Positions 12,123-18,886 of a stretch of DNA of 64,000 nt are shown piece after piece. The stretch is from Nitrospira sp. (GTDB lineage: Bacteria; Nitrospirota; Nitrospiria; Nitrospirales; Nitrospiraceae): contig JANDJI010000001.1 of the NCBI GenBank assembly GCA_024331125.1, positions 714,001-778,000 of the forward strand, read 5' to 3'. How positions within the stretch are numbered: position 1 is the stretch's first letter; every line of letters starts with the position of its first letter. The position numbers were made by a program, and so were the translations under genes. The notes beneath the pieces were generated by a model. It saw only the letters and a program-made list of their open reading frames with translations, did no database searches and was not told the DNA's origin.

Positions 12123-12917
12123 TTATTCCATGTCGCCGGCATCGACTTCGGCGGGATCGGGCACCAAGGAAAAGGCCCGCGACACCAAAATCGGTCCGAA
12201 CAATTTCGCTTGAAAAACCCGCGCCACGCGAAGCCGGATCAATTCCAACATCGCCAAAAACGTCACGATCACGACCAGGCGATGAGTCGCCTGGTCGAAG
12301 AGTTCCGCAAACGGCACGGAGTCTTTTCTTTCCAGCAGCTCAAGAATTTTGTTCATTCGTTCCCGAACCGTCAGATTATCGGGAGCGATCTCAATAAGTC
12401 GCTTCCCGGAGTCGCGGTCCAGGATCTTTTGAAGCGCGTCGACCAGGTCGAAGAGCGAGACGTGCTCCAAGGACATCTCGTCCGATTCGACGGATTCCGC
12501 GGCCGCTTTCCCGCGGGGGAACAGTTCACGCCACATCTTTTCCTGCTCATCAAGTCGGGACGCCGCCTCTTTGTACGCCTTGTATTCCAGCAGCCGCCGA
12601 ACGAGCTCATCCCTCGGATCCGGCCCTTCGTCCTCATCGTGGGCGGCTTTGTCGGAGGGCAGCAGCATTTTCGACTTGATCTGTAAAAGGGTCGCCGCCA
12701 TGACCAAAAAGTCTCCCGCAACGTTGAGGTTGAGCGTCTTCATCGCCTCGATGTACTCCAAGTACTGCCGTGCGATGAGCGCGATCGGGATATCGTAAAT
12801 ATTGATTTCGTTCTTTTTAATGAGATGGAGCAGAAGGTCCAGCGGTCCTTCAAAATTCTCAATGCGGACCTGATAGGACGATTCCGCCGATTGGGAGGCT
12901 TCAACCTGGTGAGCCAT
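12123..12917 (-). CDS. scpA: Segregation and condensation protein A (kleisin)
   Basis: ScpA bridges SMC heads in the condensin complex. The product (264 residues from the chosen ATG) starts MAHQVEASQ and has the family hallmark YQVRIENFEGPLDLLLHLI near its N-terminus and a C-terminal winged helix (VIVTFLAMLELIRLRVARVF). An upstream in-frame ATG at 13010 would add 31 residues that are not ScpA-like and would overlap the preceding gene. The chosen ATG has no ribosome-binding site, but a good promoter ends 7 bases before it, which supports this start as a leaderless transcript. scpB follows with a gap of 25 bases. Confidence 0.94.
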   Translation of the reverse strand: MAHQVEASQSAESSYQVRIENFEGPLDLLLHLIKKNEINIYDIPIALIARQYLEYIEAMKTLNLNVAGDFLVMAATLLQIKSKMLLPSDKAAHDEDEGPDPRDELVRRLLEYKAYKEAASRLDEQEKMWRELFPRGKAAAESVESDEMSLEHVSLFDLVDALQKILDRDSGKRLIEIAPDNLTVRERMNKILELLERKDSVPFAELFDQATHRLVVIVTFLAMLELIRLRVARVFQAKLFGPILVSRAFSLVPDPAEVDAGDME

Positions 12918-12924
12918 GACGCTC

Positions 12925-12953
12925 GTTATACCAGCCCAAGAGATGGCGAGCAA
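12925..12953 (-). promoter_or_regulatory. Predicted scpA promoter placing the ATG near +1
   Basis: On the minus strand, TTGCTC (12948-12953), a 17-base spacer and TATAAC (12925-12930) precede the scpA ATG by only 7 bases. With normal spacing, transcription would start at or next to the ATG, so scpA would be leaderless. There is no purine-rich ribosome-binding site between them. Confidence 0.6.
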
Positions 12954-12997
12954 GCCGGAATCCCCGCGCCCGGAAACGCTCGGATTTTCCGTGCCGT

Positions 12998-14089
12998 TCA
13001 GATTTTCCATGCATAGACCAACAAAGCCACCGCCAGCACCAAACAGACCACGGTCACGGCGTACAGGCCGAAAGAAGGGCCGGAGCCGGGCATGGGCGAC
13101 TCTTCGGAGACTCGGCTTGCATCGGTAAAAAGCGGGGGCACGTCGAACCGCGCCTTGGCCAAATCATCCGTCCTCCTGAACACCGCGCCTGAAAAATCAG
13201 CGCTCCCCAAAAACCTGGCGCCGGAGAACATGACGGTTTCTTCAAACACGGAAAACGCAAAAAACGAATCGCGGCTGAAGATGGCTTCTTCGAAATTCGC
13301 CGTTCGAGCAAACCGACTTCCGGAAAATCCGGTGCCGGACCCGAATCGCGCCCGCTCAAAAACGGCCGGCTGTTCAAACGCGACCTCCAACAACTCCGCC
13401 ATTCCGTCGAACAGAGCCCCGGCGCAATTGACCGGCCCTCGAAAGACGGAGCGATGAAACCTCGTGCGAGGTCCGAATTTCGTTTCCCGACAGTCAAGCC
13501 CCTTCACAAATGATCCTTGGACGAAGTAGGCCTCTTTCTGAAAGGTCGCTCCCGACAGTTGCACCACCTCCTGAAAGATTGATCGTGAAAAATCCACCTC
13601 TTCTTCAAAGGTCGTTCCGCGAAGATCGATCGGTTGCGCAAACAGCAGCGCCCCCTCGGACTGGCCGTGACGCACCGCTCCGCGCACGATCGAATCCCTG
13701 ATGATCAACATCTCACGAATATGTCGCAACTCCCTCCCCCTTGCCCCCTCCAGCCCCTCCGGCACCGTCTGTTCACCGCTCACGGCACCTCGGACAGGCA
13801 AGCGGTCCAAATTCAGATCGCCCTGGACGATCACACCGACCAGTTCGACCCGCCGTCCTTTCATGAGGACATCGAGAATGGCCGTTGCCTGAACCGCCCT
13901 GGCTTCCCGTTCCGACTGCGAACAGGTCGGAGCAAGTCGTAGAACCAAACCCGCCCCTCCCGAACCGGCCGCCGTCTCCACCGCGCAATCCGCGGCGGCT
14001 AGGGAGCGACTCACGATACCTCCCCCAATAATCCATCCGATCATACAGCCGACCATACAAATCAGAAGACGGACGACCCAACGGCTCAC
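12998..14089 (-). CDS. Membrane-anchored pentapeptide-repeat protein
   Basis: The 363-residue protein begins at a GTG preceded by AGGA (VSRWVVRLLICMVGCMIG); this start gives a clean N-terminal signal or membrane segment ending LAAADC. Residues about 170-315 are pentapeptide repeats with a central Phe, for example GTTFEEEVDFSRSIF and GATFQKEAYF, which fold as a right-handed quadrilateral helix. A second hydrophobic segment ends the protein (AVTVVCLVLAVALLVYAW), so the repeat domain is probably outside the cytoplasm and tethered by its C-terminus. The role is unknown; pentapeptide proteins include gyrase-protecting DNA mimics, but those are not membrane-anchored. It ends just before the scpA promoter. 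Confidence 0.8.
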   Translation of the reverse strand: MSRWVVRLLICMVGCMIGWIIGGGIVSRSLAAADCAVETAAGSGGAGLVLRLAPTCSQSEREARAVQATAILDVLMKGRRVELVGVIVQGDLNLDRLPVRGAVSGEQTVPEGLEGARGRELRHIREMLIIRDSIVRGAVRHGQSEGALLFAQPIDLRGTTFEEEVDFSRSIFQEVVQLSGATFQKEAYFVQGSFVKGLDCRETKFGPRTRFHRSVFRGPVNCAGALFDGMAELLEVAFEQPAVFERARFGSGTGFSGSRFARTANFEEAIFSRDSFFAFSVFEETVMFSGARFLGSADFSGAVFRRTDDLAKARFDVPPLFTDASRVSEESPMPGSGPSFGLYAVTVVCLVLAVALLVYAWKI

Positions 14090-14340
14090 AGCGGATTTCC
14101 TAACGGGGTTTTGAGAAGATCCGTCCCACGAGAAAATGGGACCTCTCAGTGTCGAGATGGCAAAAGAGAGACACGCAAAGCAATCTCCCTTCACCAACGG
14201 GGTTCGCTTACTTAACGGGCAGGGCACACGCACAAGACGGACAGTTCTCTCGATAGCGGTCGTTCTCCTGAAGACCCTTCACATCTCCTCACGAAATCGG
14301 CAGCGATCTGACTGACAAGACCCGATCGAGGCCCGAAGGT

Positions 14341-14823
14341 TTATTCGTCTCGGTAATCATCCTGGTCATCCAAAAGATTTTCGGACTTTTCCAGGAACTC
14401 GTCGCTGTCTTCATCATCGAGATCCAGATCTTCTCCCATGTCGTCGTCAAGGTCGCCTTCCATGTCCAATTCCTCGTCCACCATGTCCTCCTCATCCAGG
14501 TCGAGGTCCTTGGGCTCGATCGGCGTGACGGCAGGGGCCTTGCGAGACGCCTTCTCATCCGAAACCGCCTCTTTTGCCGCGGGAACGCCGGCACTGACCG
14601 GCTTAGCGGGAGATTTCTTCGCGGGTTTCCTTGCGGGTTTCTTCGTGGGCTTCTTGGCGACTGCCGTCTTGGCGACCTTCTTAGCGACTTTCTTGCCGAC
14701 AGCCGCACTCTTCTTGGCGACTTTCTTTACGGGTTTCTTCTTCTTGACTGCGGCTGCGATTTTCTTTTTTGCCGCGGTCTTCTTCGCCGAGGTTTTCTTG
14801 GCTGCGGCTTTTTTCTTCGCCAT
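14341..14823 (-). CDS. Histone H1-like Lys/Ala-rich protein with acidic tail
   Basis: The 160-residue product starts MAKKKAAAKKTSAKK after a strong AGGAGG. About 90 residues of Lys/Ala/Pro repeats (AKKTSAKKTAAKK, VAKKVAKTAVAKK, KKPARKPAKK) resemble the C-terminal tail of histone H1 and bacterial H1-like proteins that bind nucleic acid by charge. The last 60 residues reverse the charge and are almost solid Asp/Glu (DLDLDEEDMVDEELDMEGD). The whole protein is probably disordered. It is most likely a nucleoid- or RNA-associated protein whose acidic tail tempers binding; this is inference from composition alone. The gene stands alone, divergent from the cupredoxin gene. Confidence 0.8.
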   Translation of the reverse strand: MAKKKAAAKKTSAKKTAAKKKIAAAVKKKKPVKKVAKKSAAVGKKVAKKVAKTAVAKKPTKKPARKPAKKSPAKPVSAGVPAAKEAVSDEKASRKAPAVTPIEPKDLDLDEEDMVDEELDMEGDLDDDMGEDLDLDDEDSDEFLEKSENLLDDQDDYRDE

Positions 14824-15124
14824 CTTTCGTCCTCCTGGTTGTCGTCGTATCAATTCACGACCGCCCACGACTGATTGACGGCCACCATCTAGCATGAACG
14901 AACGATCTCTTGCAACTGCTTCTCGTCCCATCTACTTCTTCTTCCTCCGGACGACCGGTACGCACGATCAGGACCATGAAAGTTGCCGCACGGCCATGTC
15001 ATGCTAAGATGATTCCATGCCTGAATCCATGCGCGCCGGTCGAGCGAATCCTTCCTCCATTGCTCGGCTCTCATGGATTGTACAGCGGAGATCATCGCCG
15101 TCGCGAGCTAAGGATAACGTTTCC
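14824..15124. other. Divergent intergenic region, about 300 bases
   Basis: This lies between the start codons of the Lys-rich protein (minus) and the cupredoxin (plus). It contains the Lys-rich gene's ribosome-binding site at its left edge and one promoter candidate pointing right (14983-15010). The cupredoxin frame is open back to an ATG at 15017, but those 36 codons would bury the signal peptide. No RNA gene or hairpin terminator was seen. Confidence 0.4.
14983..15010 (+). promoter_or_regulatory. Predicted promoter of the cupredoxin gene
   Basis: TTGCCG (14983-14988) and TAAGAT (15005-15010) are separated by 16 bases. If the transcript starts about 7 bases downstream, it begins close to an in-frame ATG at 15017 and would carry a leader of about 110 bases to the preferred start at 15125. 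Confidence 0.4.
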
Positions 15125-15502
15125 ATGAACTGGTTACAGACGATCGGTCTAGTCACACTGTGGGGGGCCTGCTCGACCGGCTTGACGATAGGGGGCCCGC
15201 CGCCAACGAGCATCATCATGGAAGATGGGTCGCCCTATTACGTTCCCGCTTCCGCGACTGTTTCCAGCGGCAATCCCATTCGGTGGGAGAATCCGACCCC
15301 GACTCACCACACCGTCACGCACAACGGGTGCATGGAAGAGCAGCGATCGTGTTTGTTTGACTCGGGGCCCGTCCCCCCCGGAGGGCAATTTATCGTTCCC
15401 GGCCTGCCACCCGGTCGCTATCCGTACCACTGTCGCATTCATCCCATCATGAGAGGCATTGTGATCGTCACCGACACGCCTTCGGCGCCGTCGCAATTGT
15501 AG
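15125..15502 (+). CDS. Secreted plastocyanin-like cupredoxin
   Basis: A 125-residue small blue copper protein candidate. The N-terminus MNWLQTIGLVTLWGACST is a short signal peptide; the Cys may be lipidated although the lipobox is imperfect. The type 1 copper ligands are visible: a His in TPTHHTVTHNGC, then Cys, His and Met in YPYHCRIHPIMRG. Such proteins carry electrons in the periplasm, and multiple cupredoxins are typical of nitrite-oxidising respiratory chains. The start has AAGGA 12 bases upstream; an upstream in-frame ATG at 15017 would add 36 residues and hide the signal peptide. The next gene, a methyltransferase, begins 63 bases downstream. Confidence 0.85.
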   Translation: MNWLQTIGLVTLWGACSTGLTIGGPPPTSIIMEDGSPYYVPASATVSSGNPIRWENPTPTHHTVTHNGCMEEQRSCLFDSGPVPPGGQFIVPGLPPGRYPYHCRIHPIMRGIVIVTDTPSAPSQL

Positions 15503-15565
15503 TCGCCATCCTCGCAACGTCTTGCGGAACGACGAACCCTTCTTGTAGGCTGCTCGCCTCTTGTC

Positions 15566-17056
15566 ATGAAACCCCGCGCGTTCGTTCAAGAACCGATCCC
15601 GCTGACCGATGATACGCTCAATCTCTTTGCCTGGCGCGTCCCCGACCTCGTCATTTATCAGCACCATAGCGACGAGTTTTGGCTCGCTCCTCTTGATGAC
15701 GCCCTGCCGGTGATACGCCTCAACCCGACAGGCGTCGCCATGCTCCGCGCCATGAACGGCCACACGACCGTGGGCGCCTTGTTGGAACAGTATGGAACCA
15801 AGATCTGCAGCCCGGACGGCCAACCGGGACGCTGGCACCTGGAGCGGTGGGCCACGCCGAGCTATTCCCTCTGCTACTACGGCAGCGAACCGCCCGGCGG
15901 CCACCGGCACCAGGCCAAATGGGATCTCTTGCTCCAACGAATACGGGAAGACTGGTCGGGGGAGGATGGTTTCGAAGGGGAGGACCATCTGGACCACTTT
16001 CACCGGCATATCTTGACGGAACCGCACGAGGACGATCGCCACTTCGATCTGATCGAAACCACCGTCTCGCACCTGTTTCGCGAGCCAACCGAGGCGCTCG
16101 GCGGACTGACCTACGGCCGGCTGCTCATGCGACAGATTCGTCGCCTTGGCTGGCTTTCGCCCAAGCCCAAGACCATCCTCGAAATAGGGGGAGGGCTGGG
16201 GTACGTCGCGCGAGAACTGGGGAAAGACCTGCTGCCGTTCGAAAAACAGTCCGTTCGCTACATCTCGCTCGATCTGACCGGGGCCTTCTTGCAACTTCAA
16301 ATCCGACGGGCGAAAGAAGGAGGCTGGAACGCCGTCGGCGCCAGGGCCGACGCCGAAGTCCTGCCGTTTATGGACAATTCGATCGATCTGGCCATCGACA
16401 ATGAAAACATGGCCGATATGACGCCGGTCCGGCTCTCCAAACAAGAGCTGCAATCCGGCACCGGTGCGACCCCTCAGCACCAGGAGGCGCTGGATTGGAT
16501 CAGACGCGCGCACATTCCCCTCGACCCTGATCCCCCGAACCACGTGATCTTCAATCTGGGCCCCATCCGCTTTATTGCGGAGCTCTGGCGAGTGCTGAAG
16601 CCGGGGGGACGGGCGTTTCTCGCGGAATTCGGCATCGAAACCGGCTGGCCTCAACCGGTTCGATTACCGGGTCACACCGAGTATGAAGTCCAATACTCCC
16701 ACTTGCGACAGGTGATCCGGTGGCTGGGTTTCCAAGAGCGGTACCTCTCGCTGCCTCAATTTCTTGCCGTCAAACCCGACACGAAAGTCCTCTGTACCGG
16801 TGCCACCTACACGATTCAGCGATTCTGCGACCTGCTCAACAAACCGTTCGCCGTCAAAGCCTATACCGAGCCGGAGCTGCAACGGGCTTTAGGCGACATG
16901 CTCCCTAAGCTCCAGGGTTGCCACTATCACGACGTGGCGGATCCGGCCTGGTTTAATCTCTTTGACTTCAAGGTCCTGCTCCTCGAAAAGCCGGGTGGCG
17001 TCTCCAAGACGCGATTCACCGAAGCCAAAGGGTATCGCTGGTATTCCCAGCAGTAG
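15566..17056 (+). CDS. SAM-dependent methyltransferase with PqqD-like N-terminal domain
   Basis: The 496-residue protein has two recognisable parts. Residues about 28-80 resemble the PqqD/RiPP-recognition fold (IRLNPTGVAMLRAMNGHTTV), which binds leader peptides in several peptide-modifying systems. Residues about 205-370 form a class I methyltransferase: motif I is ILEIGGGLGYVARELG, followed by an acidic residue in YISLDLTG, DAEVLPFMDNSIDLAID, and LWRVLKPGGRAFLAEFG. The last 120 residues are unassigned. No ribosome-binding site precedes the ATG. A peptide substrate is possible, and a 27-codon gene lies 225 bases downstream, but nothing shows that the two interact. It could equally be a small-molecule methyltransferase. 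Confidence 0.78.
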   Translation: MKPRAFVQEPIPLTDDTLNLFAWRVPDLVIYQHHSDEFWLAPLDDALPVIRLNPTGVAMLRAMNGHTTVGALLEQYGTKICSPDGQPGRWHLERWATPSYSLCYYGSEPPGGHRHQAKWDLLLQRIREDWSGEDGFEGEDHLDHFHRHILTEPHEDDRHFDLIETTVSHLFREPTEALGGLTYGRLLMRQIRRLGWLSPKPKTILEIGGGLGYVARELGKDLLPFEKQSVRYISLDLTGAFLQLQIRRAKEGGWNAVGARADAEVLPFMDNSIDLAIDNENMADMTPVRLSKQELQSGTGATPQHQEALDWIRRAHIPLDPDPPNHVIFNLGPIRFIAELWRVLKPGGRAFLAEFGIETGWPQPVRLPGHTEYEVQYSHLRQVIRWLGFQERYLSLPQFLAVKPDTKVLCTGATYTIQRFCDLLNKPFAVKAYTEPELQRALGDMLPKLQGCHYHDVADPAWFNLFDFKVLLLEKPGGVSKTRFTEAKGYRWYSQQ

Positions 17057-17209
17057 AAAGCACCCGATCAGCCGCGCCAGCCGACCATCGAATTTCACCG
17101 ACTCTTTCGTCGTTTCAAGACCTCACACTCGTAGAAATTCCGGCGCCGACACCAGACAAGATCTCCTCGTTCCTTCCGCCAAGCCCTGCTCCAAATATGA
17201 AAAATTCTT

Positions 17210-17224
17210 CATGATTTCATCATG
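17210..17224. repeat. Inverted repeat upstream of the 27-codon gene
   Basis: CATGAT and ATCATG flank TTC, a perfect 6-bp inverted repeat in an AT-rich stretch that is unusual for this GC-rich window. A second weak inverted repeat (CATAT / ATATG) lies about 10 bases downstream. The position, about 60 bases before the small gene's start, suits an operator. Confidence 0.4.
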
Positions 17225-17281
17225 GATCGTTCATATTCCCTGGATATGCTGATAGGCAGAACTTGAAGGAGGTGATCGATC

Positions 17282-17365
17282 ATGGCAGTCATCGTGTTGG
17301 GCGCGATTGGGGCGACGCTATTGTTTGGAGTGCTCTATAAAGCCTTGTCGGCGGGAAGCGAGTAA
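17282..17365 (+). CDS. 27-residue single-span membrane peptide
   Basis: The reading frame encodes MAVIVLGAIGATLLFGVL, then YKALSAGSE and a TAA stop. About 18 hydrophobic residues form one membrane helix with a short charged C-terminus. The evidence for a real gene is the ribosome-binding site AAGGAGGTGATC, an almost complete match to the 16S rRNA 3' end, six or so bases before the ATG. Size and layout resemble accessory membrane peptides such as KdpF, CcoQ or CydX, but the sequence matches none of them recognisably and no partner complex is encoded nearby. It sits between the methyltransferase gene and the convergent ppx gene. Confidence 0.65.
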   Translation: MAVIVLGAIGATLLFGVLYKALSAGSE

Positions 17366-17548
17366 GATCTGCGACGAAAGCGTGCGAGGGACTTACAGTT
17401 GATCGCAACGACACAACTCATCCACAACCCATTATGGCGCGGAACGGAAGCGAGCTGGGACCAACGGAGACCCGGTGCCCGAAAGACTTGGGCCGCCAGC
17501 CCTTCCGTTCCACCGATTTGACCTTCCGCATAGACTGACCGAGCGCTT

Positions 17549-18505
17549 TTACCTGCTCTGCATCCTCATCGCCAAGTCGATCAGCACGCCCTCCCGCAGA
17601 CCCAGATCGCTGACCAGAAGCTTGGCCATTCCAAGTGTCTTCATGATCGTCCCGACGATGATGACTCCGGCGGCGATGACCTCTTCGCGATTCTTTTCAA
17701 GACCCGGGAGGCCGACGAGATCGGCCTTCTTGCGGCCAAGTAGCGTCCGTTCTAGCTCCAAAACCGTGGAAAGTGTGAGCGTATAGTTGTGGATGCGGGC
17801 CGGCTCATAGGCCGGCAACTTCTGCGCCATGGCCGCCAACGTGGTGATCGTGCCGGCCGTGCCGACGACCGTCGAATCCCGATAGCCCTGCATCTTTTCG
17901 ACGGCGGTTTCGACCTCGCGCCGCACCCACTCCCCTGCCTGCTCGATTTCTTCCGCCGTCGGCGGGTCATCTTTCAGCACTCTCTCGCACAGGCGTACCA
18001 CCCCGATGTCAATCGAGCGGACGATGGGCTGCCCGGCCGGCCGATCGAGAATCAACTCGGTGCTCCCCCCACCGATGTCCAATGCCAGGATGTTCGTGAC
18101 ACCGGCCGGAAGCCCGGAACGAATGCCGAGCAGGGTGCGACGGGCTTCTTCCTCACCCGAGATGACCTCAATCTCGAAACCCGTTTCGCGCTTCACCCGC
18201 TCCAGGAATTCGTCACGATTCTTTGCATCCCGCACGGCGCTGGTGGCCACGACGGCGCGCCCTGTAACCCGATGGTCGTCGATGACGGTTCTCCACTCGC
18301 GCAAACACCGGACGACGCGATCCATTGCGGAACCGCTGAGTCGTTTTGTGCGATCGACTCCCTCCCCCAGCCGAAGAATGCGCCGGTCGGAATACAGCTC
18401 TTGAGGAAAACCGTGCGGGGCCAGATCGGCGATGAGAAGACGGCAGGTCAGTGTGCCGACGTCGATGCCGGCGAGGCGAAGAGAAGGGACGCAGGGCCTG
18501 GTCAT
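17549..18505 (-). CDS. ppx: Ppx/GppA-family phosphatase, short form
   Basis: The 318-residue protein belongs to the actin-like ATPase fold family that hydrolyses polyphosphate or pppGpp. Motifs are the N-terminal phosphate loop AGIDVGTLTCRLLIAD, the second loop LDIGGGSTELIL, and AVRDAKNRDEFLERV between them. It lacks the C-terminal HD-like domain of long Ppx/GppA proteins, so it corresponds to the two-domain short form. Polyphosphatase and pppGpp hydrolase activities cannot be separated by sequence here. Its ATG overlaps the stop of the upstream coiled-coil gene (ATGA), so the two are translationally coupled in a recG-led run. Confidence 0.88.
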   Translation of the reverse strand: MTRPCVPSLRLAGIDVGTLTCRLLIADLAPHGFPQELYSDRRILRLGEGVDRTKRLSGSAMDRVVRCLREWRTVIDDHRVTGRAVVATSAVRDAKNRDEFLERVKRETGFEIEVISGEEEARRTLLGIRSGLPAGVTNILALDIGGGSTELILDRPAGQPIVRSIDIGVVRLCERVLKDDPPTAEEIEQAGEWVRREVETAVEKMQGYRDSTVVGTAGTITTLAAMAQKLPAYEPARIHNYTLTLSTVLELERTLLGRKKADLVGLPGLEKNREEVIAAGVIIVGTIMKTLGMAKLLVSDLGLREGVLIDLAMRMQSR

Positions 18506-18825
18506 GCTTCGCTCTTGATGTCTTGCATCTCATCTTCCAGTTTTTTTCGTGTTTCCTTGAGGGCCTGCACGTTCTGCACCAGCCGGATGATGTCGGCGTC
18601 ATGGGCGATCTGCTCCACGGTGGCCCCTCGTTCTTTCATCTCGACGGCCCGTTCGCCGATGTCCTTGTACAGATCGGCCAATTGTTGATCGACCTTCCGG
18701 ATTTCCAGCCGCAGACGGAGCCGTTCCGTCTCCTCGAGCGCCCGGCCGGCCGCGTGCGCCGTCCCCAGACGCAATTTCGCAATCCCCGCCCGCAAATCAT
18801 GTCTCAGCCGCTGAAGCAATCCCAT
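18502..18825 (-). CDS. Small coiled-coil protein between recG and ppx
   Basis: A 107-residue, strongly charged protein with a continuous helix-forming pattern over about residues 25-105 (ALEETERLRLRLEIRKVDQ, QNVQALKETRKKLEDEM). It has no signal peptide or membrane span. I do not recognise a family. It starts 61 bases downstream of recG and overlaps ppx by 4 bases, so it is almost certainly translated with ppx. A role with recombination or polyphosphate metabolism is only suggested by position. Confidence 0.75.
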   Translation of the reverse strand: MGLLQRLRHDLRAGIAKLRLGTAHAAGRALEETERLRLRLEIRKVDQQLADLYKDIGERAVEMKERGATVEQIAHDADIIRLVQNVQALKETRKKLEDEMQDIKSEA

Positions 18826-18886
18826 GGCATTCAGGCCGACGGCGGCGCAGCGAAGCCGCCCGCGCCGTCGAAGCGTTTTCCAACGG

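Noticed and set aside
12918-13010. Longer scpA version starting at 13010
   Set aside because: The added residues are not ScpA-like, and the promoter at 12925-12953 would lie inside the coding region.
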